DNA from: Pseudomonas lactis
GTDB lineage: Bacteria; Pseudomonadota; Gammaproteobacteria; Pseudomonadales; Pseudomonadaceae
Reading direction: 5' to 3'
Length of the DNA: 64,000 nucleotides
Assembly: GCF_001439845.1 (NCBI RefSeq)
Contig: NZ_JYLO01000012.1
Coordinates: forward strand, 248,001-312,000
Both the position numbers and the translations under genes were made by a program. This document shows, one piece after another, positions 7,761 through 18,940 of this stretch. The notes below the pieces were generated by a model. It worked only from the letters and a program-made list of their open reading frames with translations, was not told the DNA's origin and searched no databases. Numbering within the stretch: the stretch's first letter is position 1; every line of letters begins with the position of its first letter.

Positions 7761-7783
7761 AATCCGCCGCAAGGCCCCCATTT
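7756..7783 (+). promoter_or_regulatory. Sigma32 heat-shock promoter of dnaK overlapping the grpE stop
   Basis: CTTGAAA (7756-7762) includes the grpE TGA stop; a 13-bp spacer precedes CCCCATTT (7776-7783). Full match to the RpoH consensus, 80 bp upstream of dnaK, so dnaK has an internal heat-shock promoter of its own. Confidence 0.92.
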
Positions 7784-7862
7784 ATAAGTCAAGCGTTTAA
7801 GTGCTACCGCAGTTAGCCACAACTGCTGCGGCAACCAAATTCAAGTTTCGGGAGAGTAAATC

Positions 7863-9785
7863 ATGGGCAAAATTATCGGTATCGACCTGGGGACCACCAA
7901 CTCCTGCGTCTCCGTGCTGGAAAACGGCGTTGCAAAAGTTATTGAAAACGCCGAAGGCGCACGTACCACTCCGTCGATCATCGCTTACGCCAACGACGGT
8001 GAAATCCTCGTCGGCCAATCGGCCAAGCGTCAGGCAGTGACCAACCCGCACAACACCCTGTACGCGGTAAAGCGTCTGATTGGTCGTAAGTTCGACGAAG
8101 AAGTCGTACAGAAAGACATCAAGATGGTGCCTTACAAAATCGCCAAGGCCGACAACGGTGACGCCTGGGTTGAAGTGAACGGCCAGAAAATGTCGCCGCC
8201 ACAAATCTCGGCTGAAATCTTGAAAAAGATGAAGAAGACCGCCGAAGACTACCTCGGTGAAGCAGTGACTGAAGCGGTGATCACCGTTCCGGCCTACTTC
8301 AACGACAGCCAGCGTCAGGCCACCAAAGACGCCGGCCGCATCGCGGGCCTGGATGTAAAACGTATCATCAACGAACCCACCGCAGCTGCTCTGGCTTACG
8401 GTATGGACAAGGCCAAGGGCGATCACACCGTGATCGTTTACGACCTGGGTGGCGGTACGTTCGACGTTTCCGTGATCGAGATCGCAGAAGTTGACGGCGA
8501 GCACCAGTTTGAAGTGTTGGCCACCAACGGTGACACCTTCCTGGGTGGTGAAGACTTTGACATTCGTCTGATCGACTACCTCGTTGACGAATTCAAGAAA
8601 GAAAGCGGCATGAACCTCAAAGGTGACCCGCTGGCCATGCAGCGCCTGAAAGAAGCCGCTGAAAAAGCCAAGATCGAGCTGTCTTCCGCTCAGTCGACCG
8701 ACGTGAACCTGCCGTACATCACTGCAGACGCTACCGGTCCTAAGCACTTGAACGTGAAAATCTCGCGTTCCAAGCTCGAAGCGCTGGTTGAAGACCTGGT
8801 TCAGCGCACCATCGAACCTTGCCGCATCGCGCTGAAAGACTCCGGTATCGACGTTGGCTCTATCAACGACGTGATCCTGGTAGGCGGTCAGACCCGTATG
8901 CCACTGGTTCAGAAGCTGGTCACCGAGTTCTTCGGCAAAGAAGCTCGTAAAGACGTGAACCCGGACGAAGCCGTTGCCATGGGTGCTGCCATCCAGGGTG
9001 CCGTACTGGCCGGTGACGTGAAAGACGTGTTGCTGCTGGACGTAAGCCCGCTGACCCTGGGTATCGAAACCATGGGTGGCGTGATGACTGCGCTGATCGA
9101 GAAAAACACCACGATTCCTACCAAGAAATCCCAGGTGTTCTCGACTGCCGATGACAACCAGGGCGCCGTGACTATCCACGTGCTGCAGGGCGAGCGTAAG
9201 CAAGCTGCGCAGAACAAGTCCCTGGGCAAGTTCGACCTGGCTGAGATTCCACCAGCACCACGTGGCGTGCCACAAATCGAAGTGACCTTCGACATCGACG
9301 CCAACGGCATCCTGCACGTCGGCGCGAAAGACAAGGCCACCGGCAAAGAGCAGAAGATCACCATCAAGGCCAACTCCGGCCTGTCTGATGAAGAAATTCA
9401 ACAGATGATCCGTGATGCTGAAACCAATGCTGAAGCGGACAAGAAGTTCGAAGAGTTGGCAGGCGCCCGTAACCAGGGTGACGCGCTGGTTCACTCGACG
9501 CGCAAAATGATCGCTGATGCTGGCGACAAAGTGACCGACGAAGAGAAAACCGCAATCGAAGCGGCAGTGGTTGCCCTGGAAGCCGCCATCAAAGGCGACG
9601 ACAAGGCTGCCATCGAAGCCAAGGTTGAGGAGCTGTCGAAAGTCTCCGCGCCAGTTGCTCAGAAAATGTACGCCGAACAAGGCCAGCCGGCTGACGGCGC
9701 TGCGCAACAAGCAGAGCCTGAAGCCAAGCACGACGATGTTGTCGATGCCGAGTTCGAAGAAGTTAAAGACGACCAGAAGAAGTAA
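7863..9785 (+). CDS. dnaK: Chaperone DnaK (Hsp70)
   Basis: 640 aa. N-terminal ATPase domain opens GKIIGIDLGTTNSCV, with VPAYFNDSQRQATKDAG, NEPTAAALAYG and YDLGGGTFDVSVIEI; the substrate-binding domain follows from ~residue 390 (LLLDVSPLTLGIETMGGVMT), then the helical lid and the C-terminal DVVDAEFEEVKDDQKK motif that binds co-chaperones. ATG follows GGGAGAG. It refolds and protects proteins with DnaJ and GrpE and regulates sigma32. Full length and intact. Strongly biased codons suggest very high expression. Confidence 0.98.
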   Translation: MGKIIGIDLGTTNSCVSVLENGVAKVIENAEGARTTPSIIAYANDGEILVGQSAKRQAVTNPHNTLYAVKRLIGRKFDEEVVQKDIKMVPYKIAKADNGDAWVEVNGQKMSPPQISAEILKKMKKTAEDYLGEAVTEAVITVPAYFNDSQRQATKDAGRIAGLDVKRIINEPTAAALAYGMDKAKGDHTVIVYDLGGGTFDVSVIEIAEVDGEHQFEVLATNGDTFLGGEDFDIRLIDYLVDEFKKESGMNLKGDPLAMQRLKEAAEKAKIELSSAQSTDVNLPYITADATGPKHLNVKISRSKLEALVEDLVQRTIEPCRIALKDSGIDVGSINDVILVGGQTRMPLVQKLVTEFFGKEARKDVNPDEAVAMGAAIQGAVLAGDVKDVLLLDVSPLTLGIETMGGVMTALIEKNTTIPTKKSQVFSTADDNQGAVTIHVLQGERKQAAQNKSLGKFDLAEIPPAPRGVPQIEVTFDIDANGILHVGAKDKATGKEQKITIKANSGLSDEEIQQMIRDAETNAEADKKFEELAGARNQGDALVHSTRKMIADAGDKVTDEEKTAIEAAVVALEAAIKGDDKAAIEAKVEELSKVSAPVAQKMYAEQGQPADGAAQQAEPEAKHDDVVDAEFEEVKDDQKK

Positions 9786-10102
9786 CTTGGTCGCCCGGTT
9801 GACCGCTCACAAGCGGTGACTGGTAGGATGTCGCCGCGCGGGAGCTTGCTCCCGCGTTGGCGTGTCTGGGGTATGCGAATTTTTACAGCATGCGACAACG
9901 CTCGGATGCTGGCGGTGTGAACGGGAATGCTCCTGCTTTCCGAATGACAGTCACCGCGTTTTTGGCCGGGTCCCTGGCTGAAAGCAGTAATGACCAGGAT
10001 CGTTGAATTGACGTGAGTTGGGTCCGGGCCTGTATTGGGGCTCAACGAGTTTGGCAGGGTTCAGGAGGGCCAGGTCGAACGTCCTTAAGAGTGCAAAGAC
10101 TT
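9786..10102. other. 317-bp dnaK-dnaJ intergenic region with one hairpin
   Basis: Contains a perfect hairpin CGCGGGAGC-TT-GCTCCCGCG (9837-9856), resembling the GGGAGCTTGCTCCC core common between Pseudomonas genes and lacking a T-run. No sigma32 promoter and no supported gene is seen in the rest, so dnaJ may depend on readthrough from dnaK. Confidence 0.5.
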
Positions 10103-11227
10103 ATGGCAAAGCGTGACTATTACGAAGTGTTGGGTGTGGAGCGTGGCGCCAGCGAGGCGGAGCTGAAAAAGGCCTACCGTCGCCTGGCGATGAAGCACCA
10201 CCCGGACCGTAATCCGGATAACAAAGAATCCGAAGAGATGTTCAAAGAGGCCAACGAGGCCTACGAATGCCTGTGTGATCCCAATAAGCGTGCAGCCTAC
10301 GACCAGTATGGCCATGCCGGTGTCGACCCGAGCATGGGCGGCGGCGGTGCCGGTTTTGGTGGCCAGAACTTCTCCGATATTTTCGGCGACGTATTCAGCG
10401 ACTTCTTCGGCGGTGGCCGTGGTGGTCAGCGTGGCGGCCCTCAGCGCGGTAGCGACCTGCGTTACACCCTGGAGCTGAACCTGGAAGAGGCCGTGCGCGG
10501 CACCAGTGTCAATATCCGTGTGCCGACGCTGGTTAACTGCAAGCCGTGCGATGGCTCCGGTGCGAAGAAAGGCTCCTCGCCGATCACGTGCCCGACCTGT
10601 GGCGGTATCGGGCAGGTGCGCATGCAGCAGGGCTTTTTCTCGGTGCAGCAAACCTGCCCGCGTTGCCATGGCCAGGGCAAGATCATTTCTGATCCGTGCG
10701 ACTCCTGCCACGGCGAAGGCCGCGTCGAAGAGTACAAGACGCTGTCGGTGAAAGTGCCGGCGGGTGTGGATACCGGTGATCGTATTCGCCTGTCGGGCGA
10801 AGGCGAGGCGGGTGCCCAGGGCGGCCCTACGGGCGACCTGTACGTGGTGATCAATGTGCGTGAGCACTCGATCTTCCAGCGTGACGGCAAGCATTTGTTC
10901 TGCGAAGTGCCGATCAGTTTTGTTGATGCAGCACTGGGTGGCGAGCTGGAGATTCCGACGCTGGATGGTAGGGTTAAGCTCAAGATTCCCGAGGGGACTC
11001 AAACCGGCAAGCAGTTCCGCATTCGTGGCAAAGGCGTTGCGCCTGTGCGCGGTGGCGGTGCTGGCGACCTGATGTGCCGTGTGGCGGTTGAAACCCCCGT
11101 GAACCTGAATCGTCGTCAGCGTGAACTGCTGGAAGAGTTCCGCAGCTCGCTGGAAGGCGATGACTCGCACTCACCGAAGACCACAGGCTTCTTCGACGGT
11201 GTAAAACGCTTCTTCGGCGACCTGTAA
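10103..11227 (+). CDS. dnaJ: Chaperone DnaJ (Hsp40)
   Basis: 374 aa from ATG 10103 (MAKRDYYEVLGVERGASEAELKKAYRRLAMKHHPDRN); the frame is open further upstream but this is the conserved start. J domain with intact HPD, a Gly/Phe region (GGGGAGFGGQNFSDIFGDVF), four zinc repeats (CKPCDGSG, CPTCGGIG, CPRCHGQG, CDSCHGEG) at residues ~145-215, then two C-terminal beta domains. It delivers substrates to DnaK and stimulates its ATPase. dapB begins 10 bp downstream. Confidence 0.97.
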   Translation: MAKRDYYEVLGVERGASEAELKKAYRRLAMKHHPDRNPDNKESEEMFKEANEAYECLCDPNKRAAYDQYGHAGVDPSMGGGGAGFGGQNFSDIFGDVFSDFFGGGRGGQRGGPQRGSDLRYTLELNLEEAVRGTSVNIRVPTLVNCKPCDGSGAKKGSSPITCPTCGGIGQVRMQQGFFSVQQTCPRCHGQGKIISDPCDSCHGEGRVEEYKTLSVKVPAGVDTGDRIRLSGEGEAGAQGGPTGDLYVVINVREHSIFQRDGKHLFCEVPISFVDAALGGELEIPTLDGRVKLKIPEGTQTGKQFRIRGKGVAPVRGGGAGDLMCRVAVETPVNLNRRQRELLEEFRSSLEGDDSHSPKTTGFFDGVKRFFGDL

Positions 11228-11237
11228 GGATCTGAAT

Positions 11238-12044
11238 ATGCGACGTATAGCCGTAATGGGCGCTGCCGGGCGCATGGGCAAGACGCTGGTCGAGGCGGTG
11301 CAGCAACGCTCGCCGGCCTCCGGGCTGACGGCGGCGATTGTTCGCCCAGGCAGTACGTTGATCGGCGCGGACGCAGGTGAGTTGGCCTCATTGGGTCGCA
11401 TCGGTGTTTCGCTGTCTGGCAACCTTGAGCAGGTGGCTGACGAATTCGACGTGCTGATCGACTTCACCCTGCCGGAAGTGATGCTGAAAAATCTGGCCTT
11501 CTGCCGCAAGGCAAGCAAGGCCATGGTGATCGGCACGACCGGTTTGAGTGCCGAGCAGAAGCAGTTGCTGGTGGAGGCGGGCAAGGATATTCCGATCGTC
11601 TTCGCGGCCAACTTCAGCGTGGGCGTAAACCTGTCGCTGAAATTGCTGGACCTGGCGGCGCGCGTGCTGGGTGATGAAGCAGATATCGAGATCATCGAGA
11701 CCCACCATCGCCACAAGATCGACGCGCCTTCGGGCACGGCATTGCGCATGGGTGAAGCCATTGCGGATGCGCTGGGTCGCGATCTGTCGAAAGTGGCTGT
11801 GTACGGGCGTGAGGGCCATACCGGTGCTCGTGCGCGTGACACCATTGGTTTTGCCACTGTGCGCGGTGGTGATGTGGTCGGTGATCACACGGTGCTGTTT
11901 GCCACCGAAGGTGAGCGTCTGGAAATCACCCACAAGGCCTCCAGTCGCATGACCTTCGCCAAGGGCGCGGTGCGTGCTGCGCTCTGGTTGGAAGGGCGTG
12001 AGCCAGGCCTGTACGACATGCGTGACGTGCTGGATCTGCACTAA
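11238..12044 (+). CDS. dapB: 4-hydroxy-tetrahydrodipicolinate reductase
   Basis: 268 aa. N-terminal Rossmann motif VMGAAGRMGKTLVEAV and the catalytic signature ETHHRHKIDAPSGTAL. Reduces hydroxy-tetrahydrodipicolinate with NAD(P)H in the diaminopimelate/lysine pathway. Starts 10 bp after dnaJ, so probably co-transcribed, and ends in a strong terminator that separates it from carA. Confidence 0.97.
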   Translation: MRRIAVMGAAGRMGKTLVEAVQQRSPASGLTAAIVRPGSTLIGADAGELASLGRIGVSLSGNLEQVADEFDVLIDFTLPEVMLKNLAFCRKASKAMVIGTTGLSAEQKQLLVEAGKDIPIVFAANFSVGVNLSLKLLDLAARVLGDEADIEIIETHHRHKIDAPSGTALRMGEAIADALGRDLSKVAVYGREGHTGARARDTIGFATVRGGDVVGDHTVLFATEGERLEITHKASSRMTFAKGAVRAALWLEGREPGLYDMRDVLDLH

Positions 12045-12053
12045 GCAGTAGCT

Positions 12054-12091
12054 AAAACGGGGGCTCAGGATTATCCTGTGGCCCCGTTTTT
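12054..12091 (+). terminator. Intrinsic terminator after dapB
   Basis: Stem AAAACGGGG...CCCCGTTTT with an inner CAGGA-TTA-TCCTG helix, followed by TTTTTA, 10 bp beyond the dapB stop. Confidence 0.88.
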
Positions 12092-12139
12092 ACCCGCTAA
12101 GCGACGTCCTGTCGCATTCCCCTGCCTTTAAGGCTCATT

Positions 12140-12258
12140 AGCGGTGGACCAAAAAAGCCTTTTTCTGTAAGCTACAGCTTTAGTGTGTCCACTAAAAGCG
12201 CGCAGAATAATTCAGTGAAGAAGCGGGGTGACGTGTCCATACGTCACTCCGCTTTTTT
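12140..12258 (+). promoter_or_regulatory. carA leader with terminator hairpin (attenuator candidate)
   Basis: Between the dapB terminator and carA there is a second full intrinsic terminator: AAGCGGGGTGACGT (12221-12234), loop GTCCAT, ACGTCACTCCGCTT (12241-12254) ending in TTTTTT, 45 bp before the carA start. Upstream is an alternative fold: GTGGAC (12146) can pair with GTCCAC (12187-12192) enclosing CTGTA-AGC-TACAG. A GTG-initiated 8-codon frame (MDQKSLFL) starts at 12146, but without a clear ribosome site. A terminator inside the leader points to attenuation of carAB by pyrimidines or arginine; the mechanism is inference. Confidence 0.6.
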
Positions 12259-12303
12259 ACAACCTGCGATCGCCCTTTCAGGCTTTATTTACGGGAGGTC
12301 TTC

Positions 12304-13440
12304 TTGACTAAGCCAGCCATACTCGCCCTTGCTGATGGCAGCATTTTTCGCGGCGAAGCCATTGGAGCCGACGGTCAAACCGTTGGAGAGGTGGTGTTCA
12401 ACACCGCCATGACCGGCTATCAGGAAATCCTTACCGATCCTTCCTACGCCCAACAGATCGTTACCCTGACCTATCCGCACATCGGCAACACCGGCACCAC
12501 GCCGGAAGATGTCGAGTCTGATCGTGTTTGGTCGGCGGGCCTGGTGATTCGTGACCTGCCACTGGTTGCGAGCAACTGGCGTAACACGATGTCGCTGTCC
12601 GATTACCTGAAAGCCAACAACGTTGTGGCGATCGCCGGTATCGATACGCGCCGCCTCACGCGCATCCTGCGTGAAAAAGGCTCGCAGAACGGCTGCATCA
12701 TGGTCGGTGACAATATTTCCGAAGAGGCGGCGATTGCCGCAGCGCAAGGCTTCCCTGGCCTGAAGGGCATGGACCTGGCGAAAGTCGTCAGCGTCAAAGA
12801 GAAGTACGAGTGGCGTTCCACTGTGTGGGATCTGAAGACCGACAGCCACGCGACTATCGAGGCTGCCGATCTGCCTTACCACGTGGTCGCCTATGACTAC
12901 GGCGTCAAGTACAACATCCTGCGCATGCTCGTCGAGCGCGGTTGCCGCGTGACCGTGGTGCCTGCGCAAACCCCTGCCAGCGATGTGCTCGCGATGCAGC
13001 CGGACGGTGTATTCCTGTCCAACGGCCCGGGTGACCCTGAGCCATGCGACTACGCTATCCAGGCCATCAAGGACGTGCTGGAGACCGAGATTCCGGTGTT
13101 CGGTATCTGCCTTGGCCACCAACTGCTGGCTTTGGCCTCCGGCGCCAAGACCCTGAAAATGGGCCACGGCCACCACGGTGCCAACCACCCGGTACAAGAT
13201 CTGGACACCGGTGTTGTGATGATCACCAGCCAGAACCACGGTTTTGCGGTGGATGAAGCCTCCCTGCCGAGCAACGTGCGCGCCATTCACAAGTCGCTGT
13301 TCGACGGTTCCCTGCAAGGCATTGAGCGCACCGACAAGAGCGCGTTCAGCTTCCAGGGCCACCCTGAAGCCAGCCCGGGCCCGAACGACGTAGCGCCGCT
13401 GTTCGACCGTTTCATCAATGAGATGGCCAAGCGACGCTGA
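12304..13440 (+). CDS. carA: Carbamoyl-phosphate synthase small (glutaminase) subunit
   Basis: 378 aa with a TTG start at 12304, set by GGGAGG 5 bp upstream. N-terminal CPSase domain (PAILALADGSIFRGEAIGADG), then a class I glutamine amidotransferase with nucleophile Cys269 in GICLGHQ and His353/Glu355 in FQGHPEASPGP. It supplies ammonia from glutamine to CarB for carbamoyl phosphate, used in arginine and pyrimidine synthesis. Preceded by a terminator-bearing leader. carB follows after 105 bp containing a stem-loop (13448-13486, GCCTGCGGG/CCCGCAGGC) and no gene, whereas PAO1 has an extra gene (PA4757) between carA and carB. Confidence 0.97.
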   Translation: MTKPAILALADGSIFRGEAIGADGQTVGEVVFNTAMTGYQEILTDPSYAQQIVTLTYPHIGNTGTTPEDVESDRVWSAGLVIRDLPLVASNWRNTMSLSDYLKANNVVAIAGIDTRRLTRILREKGSQNGCIMVGDNISEEAAIAAAQGFPGLKGMDLAKVVSVKEKYEWRSTVWDLKTDSHATIEAADLPYHVVAYDYGVKYNILRMLVERGCRVTVVPAQTPASDVLAMQPDGVFLSNGPGDPEPCDYAIQAIKDVLETEIPVFGICLGHQLLALASGAKTLKMGHGHHGANHPVQDLDTGVVMITSQNHGFAVDEASLPSNVRAIHKSLFDGSLQGIERTDKSAFSFQGHPEASPGPNDVAPLFDRFINEMAKRR

Positions 13441-13545
13441 CTGAGTGGCCTGCGGGCGGCCCCGTATCGCGGTGGCCCCCGCAGGCTCTTCAAAGATTGT
13501 TCAAGACGGCTTGCCGACTGACCTGCGGATTTGAGTGACAAACCC

Positions 13546-16763
<3,218 letters not shown>

Positions 16764-16767
<4 letters not shown>

Positions 16768-17240
16768 TCAAATACCCAATGACCGTCCAGGGCGCCAAGG
16801 CCCTGGAAGAGGAACACGCCCATCTGACCAAGGTCGTACGTCCAAAGCTGAGCCAGGACATCGGTACGGCCCGCGAGCTGGGTGACTTGAAGGAAAACGC
16901 TGAATACCATGCTGCTCGTGAGCAGCAGGGTATGGTCGAGGCGCGGATTCGTGACATCGAGGGCCGGATTCAGAATCAGGTCATCATTGATGTCACCTCC
17001 ATCCCTCATACCGGTAAAGTGATTTTCGGCACCACTGTTGAGATCGCCAACGTCGAGACTGATGAGCGCGTTGTCTATCACATCGTGGGTGAAGATGAAG
17101 CTGACTTCAAACTCGGCAAGATCTCTGTTGGTTCGCCGCTGGCCCGCGCCTTGATTGCCAAGGAAGAGGGTGATGTGGTGGCCGTCAAGACGCCGGGTGG
17201 CGTGATCGAGTACGAGATTGTCGAAGTTCGTCACATCTGA
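16764..17240 (+). CDS. greA: Transcription elongation factor GreA
   Basis: 158 aa. N-terminal coiled-coil hairpin (TVQGAKALEEEHAHLTKVVRPKLSQDIGTARELGDLKENAEYHAAREQQG) carries the conserved acidic tip D-L-K-E-N-A-E-Y; C-terminal FKBP-like domain (SPLARALIAKEEGDVVAVKTPGG). It stimulates transcript cleavage by stalled RNA polymerase. Overlaps the carB stop (ATGA), so it is translationally coupled. Confidence 0.97.
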
Positions 17241-17268
17241 AAGACGGCGCCCGCTGCGTGCGGGCGCC

Positions 17269-17673
17269 ATGCTTTGGCAGCTCTCTCAGATGCTTTGGGT
17301 GGGCGGCCTATGGTTGTTGCATATTGGTGTATTGCCGGCGTTGGGCCTGATTGGCCTGGCGCCGCTGCTGATCGATGAGATCGACGGATTGCTGAGTGCG
17401 CTGCTGGTGAGTTTTGCGGCGGCGTGCGTGCTGCTTCAGGTGTTGGTGCTGGTCAAGGCTGAAGGCCTGAAGAGTTTGTGGCGGGATATTCGCGGGCAAC
17501 TGCTGCTGATGGCGCTGTATGCATGCGCAATGTTTTGCGTGGTGCATGTGTGGCTGCCGCAAGCGTTGCGCTGGCAGTTATTCAGCTATCTTGTGCTAGG
17601 GTTCTCTGGCCTGGTGCTGGTTATGCAACCTGCGCCGGGATGGAGTGGCGGGGCGCGCGAAGCACGCCCTTGA
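17269..17673 (+). CDS. Small four-helix membrane protein (DUF4149-like)
   Basis: 134 aa from ATG 17269; the frame extends up to TTG 17218 inside greA, so the start is uncertain and no good ribosome site is visible. About four hydrophobic helices: LWVGGLWLLHIGVLPALGL, LLSALLVSFAAACVLLQVLVLV, LLLMALYACAMFCVVHVWL and LFSYLVLGFSGLVLVM. The position after greA equals PAO1 PA4754, and the first helix resembles DUF4149 proteins. Function unknown. Convergent with yhbY, with stops 10 bp apart. Confidence 0.75.
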   Translation: MLWQLSQMLWVGGLWLLHIGVLPALGLIGLAPLLIDEIDGLLSALLVSFAAACVLLQVLVLVKAEGLKSLWRDIRGQLLLMALYACAMFCVVHVWLPQALRWQLFSYLVLGFSGLVLVMQPAPGWSGGAREARP

Positions 17674-17682
17674 CCCTTTTCA

Positions 17683-17991
17683 TCATTTGAAGCGATGAAC
17701 GTTCGACAGTTGCTTGTTGACGCTGAAGTTCTTGCGATACAGCAGCGCCATCTTGCCGATGACCTGAACCAGGTCCGCTTTGCCGACCTTGCACAATTCT
17801 GCAACGGCGGCCAGGCGCGCTTCGCGATCAAGGATGTTGACCTTGATCTTGATCAGTTCGTGATCGTTCAGTGCGCGCTCGAATTCGGCTAGCACACCCT
17901 CAGTCAAACCGTTGTCTGCCACAATCAGAACTGGTTTCAGATGGTGGCCAATGGATTTGTACTGTTTCTTCTGCTCTTGAGTGAGCGGCAT
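17683..17991 (-). CDS. yhbY: YhbY-family RNA-binding protein (CRM domain)
   Basis: 102 aa: MPLTQEQKKQYKSIGHHLKPVLIVADNGLTEGVLAEFERALNDHELIKIKV is the CRS1/YhbY fold, with a GxxG-type loop in the KVGKADLVQVIGKMALLYRKN region. Binds pre-50S ribosomal RNA in E. coli. Divergent from rlmE (another 23S rRNA factor), an arrangement conserved across gammaproteobacteria. Confidence 0.93.
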   Translation of the reverse strand: MPLTQEQKKQYKSIGHHLKPVLIVADNGLTEGVLAEFERALNDHELIKIKVNILDREARLAAVAELCKVGKADLVQVIGKMALLYRKNFSVNKQLSNVHRFK

Positions 17992-18098
17992 AATCTGACC
18001 CCTGCGTCTGATCTTGTAAAAAGCGGCGGCCAGTTTACCCGAGCGAGTCCGGGACCGCCCAGTTAATCACGACCCGTTTTATTTTTTCGAGGTGGCCC

Positions 18099-18749
18099 GT
18101 GGCCCGTTCCAAAACCAGCCTTAAGTGGCTACAAGAACATTTCAATGATCCTTACGTCAAAAAGGCGCAAAAGGACGGCTATCGTTCCCGTGCCAGCTAC
18201 AAGCTGCTGGAGATCCAGGACAAGGACAAACTGATCCGTCCAGGCATGAGCGTTATCGATCTCGGCGCGGCCCCCGGTGGCTGGTCCCAGGTGACCAGTC
18301 GTCTGATTGGTGGGCAAGGTCGATTGATCGCTTCGGACATCCTCGAGATGGACAGCATCCCGGACGTGACCTTTGTTCACGGCGATTTTACCGAGGACAA
18401 GGTATTGGCCGAGATCCTGGAGGCTGTGGGAAATTCGCAGGTAGACCTTGTGATTTCCGACATGGCCCCCAATATGAGTGGATTACCGGCTGTTGATATG
18501 CCGCGTGCCATGTTCCTGTGTGAGCTGGCGCTGGATTTGGCAGGTCGGGTGTTACGTCCGGGTGGTGATTTCCTGGTGAAGGTGTTCCAGGGCGAAGGTT
18601 TCGACGAGTACCACAAGAACATTCGCAAGTTGTTCGACAAGGTGCAGACCCGCAAACCGGACTCTTCCCGTGACAGGTCCAGGGAGCAGTATCTGCTGTG
18701 CCGTGGCTACCGCGGCGTCGAAGGCGCTGCGAGCGAAGAGCGTTTTTGA
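18099..18749 (+). CDS. rlmE: 23S rRNA 2'-O-methyltransferase RlmE (FtsJ/RrmJ)
   Basis: 216 aa from GTG 18099 with GAGG upstream. SAM-binding motif VIDLGAAPGGWSQVTSRLIG; catalytic K-D-K-E positions are plausible in RSRASYKLLEIQDKD, VISDMAPNMSG, GGDFLVKVFQGEGFDEY. It methylates U2552 of 23S rRNA. The C-terminus after SREQYLLCRGYRG continues with VEGAASEERF, some residues longer than I expect for Pseudomonas RlmE (~207-209 aa); this may be a late frameshift or a natural extension. ftsH follows 191 bp later. Confidence 0.95.
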   Translation: MARSKTSLKWLQEHFNDPYVKKAQKDGYRSRASYKLLEIQDKDKLIRPGMSVIDLGAAPGGWSQVTSRLIGGQGRLIASDILEMDSIPDVTFVHGDFTEDKVLAEILEAVGNSQVDLVISDMAPNMSGLPAVDMPRAMFLCELALDLAGRVLRPGGDFLVKVFQGEGFDEYHKNIRKLFDKVQTRKPDSSRDRSREQYLLCRGYRGVEGAASEERF

Positions 18750-18940
18750 GAAATTCGAGGAGGGCGATAGGTTTTTTTATATCGCTTTCGTCACGAAGCT
18801 TTACGAATATTGCGTAGTCAAAGTTTCACAAAGGGTTACAGACGGCGCCTGCCAGAGTTGTAGGTAATGTAGTAAGTTAGGCCGGTGAATATCATGCGAA
18901 GCGCGCGCCAGTAGCGGAGCTTGCTTCAGAGGGTAGTTAA

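Noticed and set aside
13448..13486. Terminator between carA and carB
   Set aside because: The GCCTGCGGG/CCCGCAGGC stem has a long loop and no T-run, and carA and carB need to be co-expressed; more likely a processing or stabilising structure.
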